Of a stretch of DNA of 23,966 nucleotides, positions 7,893 through 15,711 are shown piece by piece. The DNA is from a virus. The stretch covers positions 1 through 23,966 of IMG/VR virus record IMGVR_UViG_3300027770_000254, one strand, 5' to 3'. The notes under the pieces were generated by a model. That model was not told the origin of the DNA, searched no databases, and worked only from the letters and a program-made list of their open reading frames with translations. Every line of letters begins with the position of its first letter. Within the stretch, counting starts at the first letter, position 1. Position numbers and translations under genes: made by a program.

Positions 7893-8865
7893 TGATCTAC
7901 GGAAATCTAATGCACCTGCATGGCCGATCATCGGACAGGGCAGGCAGTATCGTGTTCCGAAACTCACACCCAGTGTTGTGTCAACAAGTAAATATCAAAC
8001 AGCAGTCATCCTGCCAGACATGCAACTCGGCTACTTTCATGCAGGTAACGAAGCGTTGGAACCAATCCACGATGAGCAAGCCATCGAGGTTGCGTTACGA
8101 ATTGTTAAAGCAGCGAAGCCAAACCAAATCATTATGGTTGGCGACAACCTAGACCTCTGTGAGTTTGGCAAATATAGGTACACGCCTGCCTTCGCCAGAA
8201 CGACACAAGCAGCGATAGACCGTGCCACAGAACTATGCGCCCAGTTACGCACGATTGCGCCACAAGCCAAAATCATTTGGATTGCAGGCAACCACGAAGA
8301 ACGCCTCGGCAACTATGTGCTGGACTCAGCAGCAGCAGCGTTCGGATTACGCCGTGGCAAAGTACCCCACGAATGGCCTGTCATGTCTGTTCCATATCTG
8401 TGTCGTTTAGATGAGTCTGAGGTGACGTATCTGAGTGGATACCCAACAAGTGCTCATTGGATCAACGAACGCCTACACGTTATCCACGGAGACAAGGTTG
8501 CTTCTGGCGGTTCCACAGCACACAAATATCTGTCAACCGTAAAAACCTCTGTGATCTTTGGACATATCCACAGGCGTGAATGGGCTGAACGAACCCGCGA
8601 CGACCACGACGGGGCAAGAACTATCTTGGCTGTATCACCAGGCTGTTTAGCACGTACTGATGGTGCTGTGCCTTCGACCCGTGGTGGGCATGATTTGGAT
8701 GGTCGCCCGTTGTACCGGTCAGAGGACTGGCAACAAGGTGTTGCTGTGGTGGAGTATGAGCCTGGTGACGGTAATTTTAATTTAGAGTTAGTACCAATCA
8801 GGGATGGTTGGGCTAGGTGGCGTGGCAAAGATTATTTATCAAACAACCCGAAGGGAAACAAATGA
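7879..8865 (+). CDS. Calcineurin-like metallophosphoesterase
   Basis: A 328-residue protein with the metallophosphoesterase motifs in order: DMQ (47-49, where most relatives have DxH), GDNLD (88-92), GNHE (137-140), HGD (203-205) and GHIH (228-231). These bind a two-metal centre that hydrolyses phosphoesters. Phage members have been linked to DNA or RNA end processing, nucleotide hydrolysis or counter-defence; the sequence does not say which. The start has a strong GAGGAGA site. The His-to-Gln change at the first motif may alter metal binding. The C-terminal 90 residues continue as a beta-rich cap. Confidence 0.85.
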   Translation: MSLADDLRKSNAPAWPIIGQGRQYRVPKLTPSVVSTSKYQTAVILPDMQLGYFHAGNEALEPIHDEQAIEVALRIVKAAKPNQIIMVGDNLDLCEFGKYRYTPAFARTTQAAIDRATELCAQLRTIAPQAKIIWIAGNHEERLGNYVLDSAAAAFGLRRGKVPHEWPVMSVPYLCRLDESEVTYLSGYPTSAHWINERLHVIHGDKVASGGSTAHKYLSTVKTSVIFGHIHRREWAERTRDDHDGARTILAVSPGCLARTDGAVPSTRGGHDLDGRPLYRSEDWQQGVAVVEYEPGDGNFNLELVPIRDGWARWRGKDYLSNNPKGNK

Positions 8866-9005
8866 GTTCAATGAAAGAGTTGCTATATCAGCGTGAGACA
8901 GCAGCGTTTATGATCGCTGAACGTATGGAAGAAATCAAACAGTTGCGGTCAGAGATTGATCGTTTGCGTCAACAGATTCGTGATGTCAGGGCGAGCCTTG
9001 TATGA
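8862..9005 (+). CDS. Small coiled-coil protein (47 aa)
   Basis: The start at ATG 8862 overlaps the previous stop as ATGA and has AAGGGAAACA ahead of it. Residues 5-44 are one amphipathic helix with a heptad look (AERMEEIKQLRSEIDRLRQQIRDV). It ends overlapping the next start by ATGA. No function can be assigned; a dimeric adaptor or regulator would fit. Confidence 0.55.
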   Translation: MSSMKELLYQRETAAFMIAERMEEIKQLRSEIDRLRQQIRDVRASLV

Positions 9006-9184
9006 GACTGTTCAACATCGGTGACAAAGTAATCCTTGATGACCTGTCAGGCACAGTTGAAGCAATCGTTATGGTTGATGGACAGCAAACAAAATATGAT
9101 GTGCGGTACACGTCAACAAACGCGATAATTGCAACTGATGTATCCGAAGATGAGATTGAGCCGTGGAAAGCAGACGAACAATGA
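9002..9184 (+). CDS. Small SH3-like/KOW-like protein (60 aa)
   Basis: The sequence MRLFNIGDKVILDDLSGTVEAIVMVDGQQTKYDVRY is a typical short beta-barrel pattern: a GDKV turn, a G-V-E-A-I strand, then a Y-V-R-Y strand. Many phages carry such one-domain proteins, described only as binding partners or nucleic-acid contacts. ATGA overlaps on both sides put it in one operon with its neighbours. Confidence 0.55.
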   Translation: MRLFNIGDKVILDDLSGTVEAIVMVDGQQTKYDVRYTSTNAIIATDVSEDEIEPWKADEQ

Positions 9185-9678
9185 GCGTCACGGTTGAACT
9201 AACCGCATGGGAATACGAACACGCTTGTGATGTTGGCATTCGTAGATATACAGCCAACTGGGGGGTGCCAGACGCACCGCACTACAGCAATAAAGCATTA
9301 CAGGAAGACAACCGAACAGCACAAGTCGCAGCCGCAGTCTGTGAACTTGCCGTTGCAAAATACACAAACCGGTATTGGTCAGGCCATGTGTGGCACAGGT
9401 CAGAACACCAGGTATATCGGGCAATCCCCGATGTAGGTAGAAATATCGAAGTGCGACGCATAAGAACGAGTAATGGTGCTGCTGTTAGAAAGAAACAAAA
9501 CGGAATAGTAGGTCTTGTTTTGTGGGTTGCGAAACCAATGATGCCCGAATTAAAAGCGGTTGAACTATTTGGCTGGAAAAAACAACTTGAAGCGTGGGAA
9601 TTGGGAACACCAACCACTTACGATCCTGAAAACACTCGAACAATTTGCATAGAAGATTTGAATGGACCAGAACTATGA
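9181..9678 (+). CDS. Hypothetical protein, possible PD-(D/E)XK-like nuclease fold (165 aa)
   Basis: The start ATG 9181 overlaps the previous stop by ATGA. Residues 48-60 (QVAAAVCELAVAK) form a helix with Glu55. Residues 82-95 read PDVGRNIEVRRIR, with Asp84 and Glu90-x-Arg92, followed by GIVGLVLWVAK and then KAVELFGW. A helix with Glu, then D(6-8)ExK/R, then a hydrophobic strand is the skeleton of PD-(D/E)XK nucleases, but the expected Lys is Arg here, so activity is uncertain. The C-terminal part resembles phage nuclease-like proteins ending in a GW turn. The fold call is inference; a structural prediction would settle it. Confidence 0.5.
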   Translation: MSVTVELTAWEYEHACDVGIRRYTANWGVPDAPHYSNKALQEDNRTAQVAAAVCELAVAKYTNRYWSGHVWHRSEHQVYRAIPDVGRNIEVRRIRTSNGAAVRKKQNGIVGLVLWVAKPMMPELKAVELFGWKKQLEAWELGTPTTYDPENTRTICIEDLNGPEL

Positions 9679-9848
9679 TCTACCAGGTACGGTGCAACGC
9701 TTGTAAAGGTGTGGTCGTTCACGACCCGAAACTCAATGTCGGCTGCTTGTGTGATTCGGATGCCCCGACATGGTGCGGTATCGGCAAAGATGGCAGGCTC
9801 ATACATTATTCACAATCCGATATGTCTGTGATCGAATACCCTGAATGA
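9675..9848 (+). CDS. Small Cys-rich protein (57 aa)
   Basis: The start ATG 9675 overlaps the previous stop by ATGA. CNAC at residues 7-10 and CLCD with a later WCG give four or five cysteines that could hold a zinc ribbon. The rest is short beta strands (MIYQVRCNACKGVVVHD). It overlaps the next small frame by ATGA. No specific function is visible. Confidence 0.5.
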   Translation: MIYQVRCNACKGVVVHDPKLNVGCLCDSDAPTWCGIGKDGRLIHYSQSDMSVIEYPE

Positions 9849-9943
9849 CTAGCCTCGGTCGTCGCAACAACCCCTGCCCATGCAGGACACCTCTACCACA
9901 ACAACCGTTCTGTGGTGATCGAGGAGTAGAAGACGATGACTGA
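9845..9943 (+). CDS. Very small Cys/Pro-containing ORF (32 aa)
   Basis: The frame MTSLGRRNNPCPCRTPLPQQ to VEDDD starts at an ATG overlapping the previous stop and ends eight bases into the next gene. The CPC pair and a later Cys could bind metal. Its only support is ATGA coupling and the absence of another explanation for these 87 bases; it may instead be untranslated spacer holding the GAGGAG site for the next gene. Confidence 0.35.
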   Translation: MTSLGRRNNPCPCRTPLPQQPFCGDRGVEDDD

Positions 9944-10181
9944 CCATGCGTTCGTTCACATCACCTGGCTAGACGCACACTCCGGCACAGACCAATGGAC
10001 ACAAATCGAGAACCTAGACCAAGAAGGATGCCTCGTACACACAGCAGGATACCTGCTACCAGACGCCAAAACAGGCCACATCACCATCTACCAGTCACGA
10101 ACCCCGAACAACGATGTAGACCATGTGCTACACGTACCTGTGGCGATGGTGCAAACAATCCAAACGATTGACTTGACTTAA
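9936..10181 (+). CDS. Hypothetical protein of a common small phage family (81 aa)
   Basis: The start has GAGGAG about nine bases upstream. The pattern VHITWLDAHSGTDQW, then EGCLVHTAGYLLPDA, then ITIYQSRT, then VLHVPVAMV is one I know from small phage proteins that begin I-x-W-x-D, have an SVGYL turn and end in an IP-x-x-x-V strand. These are beta-rich with unknown function. It is the last gene before the recombination operon, whose promoter overlaps its stop codon. Confidence 0.6.
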   Translation: MTDHAFVHITWLDAHSGTDQWTQIENLDQEGCLVHTAGYLLPDAKTGHITIYQSRTPNNDVDHVLHVPVAMVQTIQTIDLT

Positions 10182-10201
10182 CCCTGTTACACCCCTAAAG
10201 T
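10173..10201 (+). promoter_or_regulatory. Promoter for the recombination operon
   Basis: TTGACT at 10173-10178 and TAAAGT at 10196-10201 are spaced by 17 bases, a good primary-sigma pattern. It overlaps the end of the preceding gene and lies 30 bases before the exonuclease ATG, with AAGGAG in between. The call is from pattern alone. Confidence 0.6.
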
Positions 10202-10230
10202 AAACCTAACTGCAACGACAAGGAGAAATC

Positions 10231-11178
10231 ATGCAGCACGGATACAGAATACCCAAGCCACCACACGGCAGCCAAGAATGGTTGAACGCACGATGGCAAA
10301 ACGAAGACGGACAAGCACGGATCACAGCATCCGTAGCCGCCGTAGTACACAACGAACACCGATTCACCACACCAGCAGACCTCGCAGTAGAACTCTTGGC
10401 CAAGACACCCCCCGTGCCAAAAGAACAAAACGATGCGATGCGTCGAGGCACAATCCTTGAAGGCCCACTCATGTTGTGGGCATCAGAAATCTTGAATGTC
10501 ACCATCACAGAACCACAAGAACTGTTCTGCTACGAAGAAGACGGTGTACGTCTGATGGCAACATTGGATGGCAAAGATTTGTCAGGCAAAATCTATGAAC
10601 TGAAAACCTATAACAAAAGGTGGAACGGTCAACTCCCCCCATATTGGAAATGGCAAGGAGTACAACAAGCGATCTGCGCTGATGCAAACGAAATCACATG
10701 GATCGTTTTTGACTCCGATCTTCAACTGCAATTCCATACACAAACCGTCACATCCGACGAACGCCAACAACACATAGACGCAGTACGCAAATTCTTGGGG
10801 TTCATTGACATGGGGATGATGCCGGAAGGTGCTGACCCCACCTACGACAATGCTTCGGCTTTGTACCCCGAAGGATATGAGAACACTGTTGTCTTGGGCC
10901 ATGAGGTATACAACACTTTAGAGCGTCTGTCTATCGCTAAAGAACAGATTAAATCCGCCGAAGCAGTACGCGACCAGTTGCAAGGTGAATTGGGGATGCT
11001 GCTCGGTGACGCAGAGTACGGTTCGATTGACGGGGTGCAAGTTATTACCTGGAAGAACTCGTCACGCACATCGTTTGATGCCAAACAGTTTGAGAAAGAA
11101 CATCCAGCCTTACACGCAAAGTTTAAGAAAACATCAACCTTCCGCACTATGCGGATCACAGCAAAGGAGAGCAAATGA
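10231..11178 (+). CDS. YqaJ/lambda-exonuclease-like recombination nuclease
   Basis: A 315-residue protein with a YqaJ-type PD-(D/E)XK core: GSQEWLNARWQ, then RITASVAAVV, GTILEGPL with Glu77, MATLDG with Asp113, and IYELKTYN with Glu123 and Lys125. It should degrade one strand of double-stranded DNA ends to expose 3' tails for the annealing protein encoded next. A helical segment (residues about 220-255) and a C-terminal basic part follow the core. The ATG has AAGGAG seven bases before it, and the stop overlaps the next start by ATGA. Family assignment is confident. Confidence 0.87.
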   Translation: MQHGYRIPKPPHGSQEWLNARWQNEDGQARITASVAAVVHNEHRFTTPADLAVELLAKTPPVPKEQNDAMRRGTILEGPLMLWASEILNVTITEPQELFCYEEDGVRLMATLDGKDLSGKIYELKTYNKRWNGQLPPYWKWQGVQQAICADANEITWIVFDSDLQLQFHTQTVTSDERQQHIDAVRKFLGFIDMGMMPEGADPTYDNASALYPEGYENTVVLGHEVYNTLERLSIAKEQIKSAEAVRDQLQGELGMLLGDAEYGSIDGVQVITWKNSSRTSFDAKQFEKEHPALHAKFKKTSTFRTMRITAKESK

Positions 11179-12122
11179 AACTGGAAGAAATCCTCGGCAA
11201 GTACGGTGTCCCCGATCCGAAGATCGTAGGCAAACTACCCAAAGCAGGAATGCAACTTGACTTCGTAGGTCACGCAGATGTCACCAAAATGTTGATCGAG
11301 ATTGACCCTGAGTGGACTTGGGAACCAACCGCGTTTGATGCGAACGGTCTACCTGCGTACCGTGTTGAGAACGGTATGGCACACATGGCAGGCTGGCTCA
11401 CAGTGCAAGGTGTACGCCGACTCGGTATCGGCTCAGTCATGCACAACAAACCTGACCTGTTGAAAGAACTCATCTCCGACTTCATCCGTAACTCGGCTAT
11501 GCGTTTCGGTATCTGCCTTGCGTTGTGGACTAAACAAGAATGGGATGACAACCCTCACGCCACAACTAAACCTGCACCGAAACCTGTGGCACTTGACAGT
11601 AACCCACCCGTGTCGGCAGAAAACATTGAACGGTTCAAAGGTGCTTGCTCTGACGCAGCATTGGATTGGCGCGAGATTGCGAACAAGGCTGGTGTCAACC
11701 TGGACAACATGCACGAATCCGACATGGATTTGTTACGTGCCGCATACGCATACGCCAAAGCCACACCAAAACCTGTGGTCAAAGCCGAAATTGTGGACTC
11801 ATTCCAAATTAGCCCGAACGAACAAATCTTGGATGTAGGTGACGTGTTGGCCAAAGTAGTAGACCTGTTCGCCGGAGCAGAAGTGATCGAAGAATCACGC
11901 AACAACCACCCTGCCAACGGCACACCACAAATCAAAGAACCTGGCGCACCAGCCACAGCACCACAGTTGGGTAAACTTCGTGCGTTGTGCAACGGTGCAG
12001 GTATCTCCAGCAAAGAAGATCAACTCTCAATGGCATCAGATCACACGAAACGAACCATCACATCGTTCAATGATCTAACCAAAAAAGAGGCATCAGAACT
12101 CATTGGCATCCTTGCCCCGTGA
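11175..12122 (+). CDS. Rad52/Sak-like single-strand annealing protein
   Basis: A 315-residue protein. The N-terminal 115 residues carry QLDFVGHADVTKMLIEIDP, WTWEP, DANGLPAYR, GWLTVQGVRRLGIGS and DFIRNSAMRFGICLALW, the pattern of actinophage Rad52-like annealing proteins (substrate-contact beta strands, then a helix ending AMRFG). Residues about 135-205 hold a Pro-rich linker and a small helical block; the last 70 residues (LGKLRALCNGAGIS to TKKEASELIGIL) form another small helical domain. With the exonuclease it gives a Red-type pair. ATGA and GTGA overlaps tie exonuclease, annealing protein and resolvase into one operon. Confidence 0.82.
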   Translation: MKLEEILGKYGVPDPKIVGKLPKAGMQLDFVGHADVTKMLIEIDPEWTWEPTAFDANGLPAYRVENGMAHMAGWLTVQGVRRLGIGSVMHNKPDLLKELISDFIRNSAMRFGICLALWTKQEWDDNPHATTKPAPKPVALDSNPPVSAENIERFKGACSDAALDWREIANKAGVNLDNMHESDMDLLRAAYAYAKATPKPVVKAEIVDSFQISPNEQILDVGDVLAKVVDLFAGAEVIEESRNNHPANGTPQIKEPGAPATAPQLGKLRALCNGAGISSKEDQLSMASDHTKRTITSFNDLTKKEASELIGILAP

Positions 12123-12454
12123 GCAAAAATAAATCTAAAGGCACAGCGTTTGAGACACTCATCGTTGACTACCTCAAACAGTTTTATCCGAACTGTGAAC
12201 GACGCGCCCTACAAGGTGCGCTCGACAAAGGTGACATCACAGGTGTAGACAACCGCCTCGTCTTCGAATGCAAATCACATGCCACCCTCAACTTCTCTGG
12301 TTGGTTAACCGAAGCCGAAACAGAACGGATAAACGCCAACGCAGAAGTTGGGGTTGTGGTTGCCAAACGTCGAGGGTATGGTAAAGCCGAAGATCAGTAT
12401 GTGGTACTCACATTGAAAGATTTGATCAAGTTACTTACTATTACCGAATACTGA
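12119..12454 (+). CDS. Resolvase-like PD-(D/E)XK nuclease (111 aa)
   Basis: It starts with GTG overlapping the previous stop (GTGA). GTAFETLIVDYL with Glu12, then CERRALQGALDKGDITGV with Asp39, then LVFECKSH with Glu50 and Lys52 give the full PD-(D/E)XK site in the arrangement of archaeal-type Holliday-junction resolvases and related phage nucleases. Length fits that family. It probably trims branched intermediates left by the exonuclease and annealing protein. It is the last gene of the operon. Confidence 0.75.
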   Translation: MSKNKSKGTAFETLIVDYLKQFYPNCERRALQGALDKGDITGVDNRLVFECKSHATLNFSGWLTEAETERINANAEVGVVVAKRRGYGKAEDQYVVLTLKDLIKLLTITEY

Positions 12455-12504
12455 TGTAACGACAACATAAAGGGTGCGTTTTTTAGTAGGAAGCGTGTTG
12501 TTGT

Positions 12505-12540
12505 CCTCGCACAATCTAGGTCATTAGGGATTGTGTGGGG
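12505..12540 (+). terminator. Hairpin after the recombination operon
   Basis: CCTCGCACAATC at 12505-12516 pairs with GATTGTGTGGGG at 12529-12540 (12 bp including two G-U pairs) around a 12-base loop. No T-tract follows, though a T-run lies upstream at 12479-12484. A second pairing is possible between ACGACAACA near 12459 and TGTTGTTGT near 12496. It may end the operon or be a structured leader for the next gene; 12455-12594 holds nothing else obvious. Confidence 0.45.
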
Positions 12541-12575
12541 CAAAACCCTTATCCAGTAAGCAATCCGACATTTTT

Positions 12576-12583
12576 GCTATGAT
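12576..12583 (+). promoter_or_regulatory. Possible extended -10 element
   Basis: TGC followed by TATGAT lies 12 bases before the ATG of the lytic transglycosylase gene, with GGAGAC directly after it. No good -35 is visible. A transcript from here would have a leader of only a few bases. Confidence 0.3.
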
Positions 12584-12594
12584 AGGAGACACCA

Positions 12595-13116
12595 ATGCGG
12601 AAACTTGTACGGCTATTTGCCGTTTCCATAGTAGGGATTATCACCTTCGGCAGCCTCGCATCAGCAGCCAAAGCCCCACTGCCAACCCTTGAACCTCTTA
12701 GCGTGGCTGTCCGTGTGTCTGAAGGGGTGTCTGAACCTGACATTGTGTTCCGTCACGGCGACATCTCATGGCTACCAGAACTAGCCGCCAAAGCAGGCTG
12801 GCCCCCCCACACCTGGAAGCGGCTAGGTCAAATAATCTTGCGCGAGTCCGGCGGATGCCCCACCCGTATCGGCGGCTCTGTAGTGGATGAAGACTGCAAC
12901 CTGATCCGCATGGCAACCATGTCGCATTCATCAGATACAGGACTTCTACAGGTCAATGGAATAAATTGGGACATTGAACGAACCAAACTTGCAATCGTCT
13001 GTGTTCGTATGAAAGTATGCACCCAGGAGGAACTAATGAACCCGATAACAAATTTACGTGCTGGCAAACTTTTGTACGATGTGGCAGGATGGAGTCCGTG
13101 GAACCCACAGAAATGA
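12595..13116 (+). CDS. Exported lysozyme-like lytic transglycosylase
   Basis: Residues 1-26 are a Sec-type signal peptide (MRKLVRLFAV, hydrophobic core, ASAA|KA). The mature part, about 147 residues, has the lysozyme-like (SLT) pattern: LGQIILRESGG with catalytic Glu84, SDTGLLQVNGINW at about 113-125 and NPITNLRAGKLLYDVAGWSPW at the end. These enzymes cleave glycan strands of peptidoglycan. Unlike the M15 endolysin it can be exported without a holin, so it could act on the wall earlier or alongside the endolysin. GGAGAC precedes the start. It overlaps the WhiB gene by ATGA, far from the lysis cassette. Confidence 0.78.
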   Translation: MRKLVRLFAVSIVGIITFGSLASAAKAPLPTLEPLSVAVRVSEGVSEPDIVFRHGDISWLPELAAKAGWPPHTWKRLGQIILRESGGCPTRIGGSVVDEDCNLIRMATMSHSSDTGLLQVNGINWDIERTKLAIVCVRMKVCTQEELMNPITNLRAGKLLYDVAGWSPWNPQK

Positions 13117-13400
13117 GCATCATAAACGACTTTCTTGCCGAACTAAAAGACAACGATTTTGGTTGGCAAAACAATGCGAATTGTCGAGGTGCCGACACCG
13201 AAATGTTTTTTATGGAACTAGACGAAGCAGCGATCAACCACATCAAACTGCGTGAAGCCCGCAAAGTTTGTTTTGAATGCACCGTAAAAAAAGAATGCCT
13301 TGACTTTGCTGTAATAAACGACATAAATTATGGGGTGTGGGCTGGTACGACTCCTGCCCAACGAAAGGAAATGCGACATGAGCAACGACACAGAGTTTGA
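13113..13400 (+). CDS. whiB: WhiB-family iron-sulfur transcription factor
   Basis: A 95-residue protein starting at ATG 13113, overlapping the preceding stop. Four cysteines (24, 53, 56, 62) in the order NANCRG, CFEC, KKECLD bind a [4Fe-4S] cluster, and GVWAGTT (about 74-80) is the family turn, followed by a basic C-terminal helix (RKEMRHEQRHR) for DNA contact. WhiB proteins are confined to actinobacteria and their phages and bind the main sigma factor. Phage copies can redirect host transcription. Length is at the short end of the family. Confidence 0.92.
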   Translation: MSIINDFLAELKDNDFGWQNNANCRGADTEMFFMELDEAAINHIKLREARKVCFECTVKKECLDFAVINDINYGVWAGTTPAQRKEMRHEQRHRV

Positions 13401-13593
13401 ACTTGAATACTGGCAGGATCGAGTAGACGCACTTGCTGTCACCAACCAAGCGTTACAAGAAGAACGTGACCGATACATGGATGCAGCCGACTCGCTCGCC
13501 AAAGAACTTGACGCACTCAAAGCAACAATGAAACAAGCAGAGTCTGTCATCTCACGGCTACGAACTCACATCGCACAAGGCGTAGAACTCTAA
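13378..13593 (+). CDS. Coiled-coil protein (71 aa)
   Basis: ATG 13378 lies inside the end of the whiB gene with AAAGGAAA about eight bases upstream. Residues 5-64 form an almost unbroken amphipathic helix (VTNQALQEERDRYMDAAD, then AKELDALKATMKQAESVI). No family is recognised. It could be a dimeric scaffold or regulator coupled to WhiB. Confidence 0.6.
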   Translation: MSNDTEFELEYWQDRVDALAVTNQALQEERDRYMDAADSLAKELDALKATMKQAESVISRLRTHIAQGVEL

Positions 13594-13613
13594 ACAAAGC
13601 CGAGGGGCAAATC

Positions 13614-14399
13614 ATGTTGCACTGCGTACAATTTTCTACAGGTATAGGATCAGCAGAAGTTGCATATCGAGTGCAAGACATCGCCCAACCCGACGACCGA
13701 CTTGTTCTGCTCACAGCAGACACAATGGTTGAAGACGAAGACAACTGGCGATTCGCCCACGAACTTGTAGCCAAACTATCCCCCCGATGGGAATGGATTG
13801 TTGTACGTGACGGTCGAACACCCATGCAGGTTGGTCGAGATTCACGTATCGTACCTAACGACCGTATGGCTGTCTGCTCACGGGTGCTTAAACGTGAAGC
13901 ATTACACAGATGGATTAAACACAACTGCATACCAGAAGAATCAATAATCTACTTGGGTTTTGATTGGACAGAACCGCACCGGCATGAACGAGCAGCCCCT
14001 CTTTGGCTTCCATACATTGTTGATTCCCCGCTTATGCGTGAACCATACATAGAGAAATCTGCGTTGCTAGAAAAATATCGTGCTATGGGGATTGAACCCC
14101 CACGGCTGTATTCGGTTGGTTTTAGCCACGCCAACTGTGGTGGCGCGTGTGTACGGGGTGGTCAAGCAGCATGGAAGATGCTGTTGGAATGGAATCGTGA
14201 CAGATACATTCAATGGGAAGACGAAGAAGAAAAAACTAGAGCCATTCTCAAAAAGGATGTGGCGATGCTCAAAGAACAAGTGCAAGGTAAACCAGTACCA
14301 TTAACCTTGCGAAGGTTTCGTGAACGAGTTGACTCACAACCATCAATGTTTGACAAAGACGACTGGGGTGCCTGCGGATGCTTCATGGATGAAGAATAA
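13614..14399 (+). CDS. PAPS-reductase-like PP-loop protein
   Basis: A 261-residue protein with GAGGGG ahead of its ATG. The N-terminus MLHCVQFSTGIGSAEVAYRV is a PP-loop (Ser8 to Ser13) of the adenine-nucleotide alpha-hydrolase fold, though it is degenerate compared with SGGKDS. It is followed by DDRLVLLTADT. The C-terminal region has NCGGACVRGGQAAWKMLLEWN and ends CGCF, a Cys pattern I know from phage PAPS-reductase-family proteins. Phage members have been linked to sulfur metabolism or nucleic-acid modification without agreement. A partner in DNA or tRNA modification is possible. It overlaps the next gene by TAATG. Confidence 0.7.
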   Translation: MLHCVQFSTGIGSAEVAYRVQDIAQPDDRLVLLTADTMVEDEDNWRFAHELVAKLSPRWEWIVVRDGRTPMQVGRDSRIVPNDRMAVCSRVLKREALHRWIKHNCIPEESIIYLGFDWTEPHRHERAAPLWLPYIVDSPLMREPYIEKSALLEKYRAMGIEPPRLYSVGFSHANCGGACVRGGQAAWKMLLEWNRDRYIQWEDEEEKTRAILKKDVAMLKEQVQGKPVPLTLRRFRERVDSQPSMFDKDDWGACGCFMDEE

Positions 14400-14803
14400 T
14401 GAAACCAATACACATCGAACTATTTATTGACCGTTTGTGCGGTCTGTTCCCGACAACAAACATCGCACGAAACACATTGAAGTCTGCGTGGACACGCGAC
14501 GACATCATGCTCGATGCTTCCGAAGAAGACGGTAAAGCCGTACTTAAAATGTGTGAATCACTATCTAAATTCCCTGCCTCTATCGGGGAAGTACGACACA
14601 TGTTTCGACAAGTTGGTGGACACATCGGTGGCACATTCGGTTGCGAACTCTGCGACTACACAGGATGGGATATTGGCAGACAAGAACACCACAACCCCGA
14701 CCAAACAGACTGCTACCCAGGTTGCGAAACATTTTACACAATGGAATTTATGGGCGGCACATACGGTTATGTGAAACCATGCCAATGCAGGCAAGCAGCA
14801 TGA
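14399..14803 (+). CDS. Zinc-binding protein with loader-like N-terminus (134 aa)
   Basis: The start overlaps the previous stop (TAATG). Residues 1-70 form helices resembling small phage replication accessory proteins (LFIDRLCGLFP, WTRDDI, SKFPASIGEVRHMF). Residues 82-130 hold CELCDYTGWD, CYPGC and KPCQC, six cysteines that should fold around zinc. A helical N-terminus followed by a CxxC-x-GW...CxC module occurs in phage proteins near replication genes, so a helicase or primase helper is possible. This is a guess from pattern. It ends with ATGA into the methyltransferase. Confidence 0.5.
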   Translation: MKPIHIELFIDRLCGLFPTTNIARNTLKSAWTRDDIMLDASEEDGKAVLKMCESLSKFPASIGEVRHMFRQVGGHIGGTFGCELCDYTGWDIGRQEHHNPDQTDCYPGCETFYTMEFMGGTYGYVKPCQCRQAA

Positions 14804-15711
14804 AAGTCCTCAGCCTGTTCAGTGGTGTCGGTGGGTTTGACATGGGTTTAGAGAACGCTGGTATGGAAACCGTGTTCCAATGCGAATGGGACAAACATGC
14901 GAACAGCATCCTATATAAACATTGGCCTGATGTTCCCAAATGGGATGACGTATCTACGCTGACAGGCAAACATATCCTTGCTCACGCACCCGTAGTCGAT
15001 GTCGTTGCATGGGGTTCACCATGCCAAGACCTGTCCGTTGCCGGTAAACGAGCAGGGTTAGAAGGTGGAAGATCAGGCTTATTTCACGAAGGAATCCGAA
15101 TCATCAAAGAACTACAGGAGGAAACAAATGGACAATATCCAAGAATCTCTATTTGGGAAAACGTCGTTGGCGCACTTAACTCCAACGGAGGGGCTGACTT
15201 CGGGATCATCCTCGACGAAATGGCTGAAGCAGGGGCGTTGGCAATCGAATGGAGTGTGCTGGATGCACAATACTTCGGAATACCCCAACGACGAAGGCGC
15301 GTGTTCGTCATCGCTATCTTCGATCCTGTCCTCGCCAACCGATGTCCAAACCCGCTACTACCTGTCAGCGAAAGCCTGCCAGGGCATCTTGCGAAGAGCA
15401 AACCGAAGAGGCAAGGTGCTGCCACCAAGACTTCAGAAAGCATTGGAACAGATGGTCAATGGTGGGATGGCAGAGACACAGCCGAAGCCCTAACCACCAC
15501 ATCAAATGAACAACGCATGCCAAACAAGCAACGGTTTCAGGCTGTAGTAGAAGGCTACACACCGTCATCGTTTGCCAATTATTCCGATGGTGTCGGCACA
15601 CTTCGATCCAATGGTGGTGACCTAGGGGGGGGGAGCGAAACATTGTTGGTTCACTCCAAGCAAGAGACTACAAAGGAATCGGAAACCAATATGTTGAAGA
15701 AGGAAAAATAG
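14800..15711 (+). CDS. dcm: Cytosine-C5 DNA methyltransferase, N-terminal fragment (frame-broken)
   Basis: The start ATG 14800 overlaps the previous stop by ATGA. Motif I (LSLFSGVGGFDMG), motif IV (WGSPCQDLSVAGKRAGL with catalytic Cys75), motif VI (WENVVGAL) and motif VIII (IPQRRRRVFVIA) are all present, so the catalytic half is intact. The target-recognition part starts near residue 180 and the frame ends about 26 codons after a run of nine G at 15625-15633. Downstream the -1 frame is open and continues the family (GSLQARDYKGIGNQYV and on), ending in motifs IX and X in the next entry. The two pieces are one gene broken by a single-base frame change. As read here, this product lacks motifs IX and X and should be inactive alone. 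Confidence 0.9.
   Translation: MKVLSLFSGVGGFDMGLENAGMETVFQCEWDKHANSILYKHWPDVPKWDDVSTLTGKHILAHAPVVDVVAWGSPCQDLSVAGKRAGLEGGRSGLFHEGIRIIKELQEETNGQYPRISIWENVVGALNSNGGADFGIILDEMAEAGALAIEWSVLDAQYFGIPQRRRRVFVIAIFDPVLANRCPNPLLPVSESLPGHLAKSKPKRQGAATKTSESIGTDGQWWDGRDTAEALTTTSNEQRMPNKQRFQAVVEGYTPSSFANYSDGVGTLRSNGGDLGGGSETLLVHSKQETTKESETNMLKKEK
15625..15633 (+). repeat. Nine-G tract in the methyltransferase gene
   Basis: An uninterrupted run of nine G sits in the target-recognition region of the methyltransferase. The frame holding the C-terminal half is open from 15621 (after a TGA at 15618-15620), so one base gained here would rejoin the two halves. Runs of this kind slip during replication, translation or sequencing. 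Confidence 0.85.
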
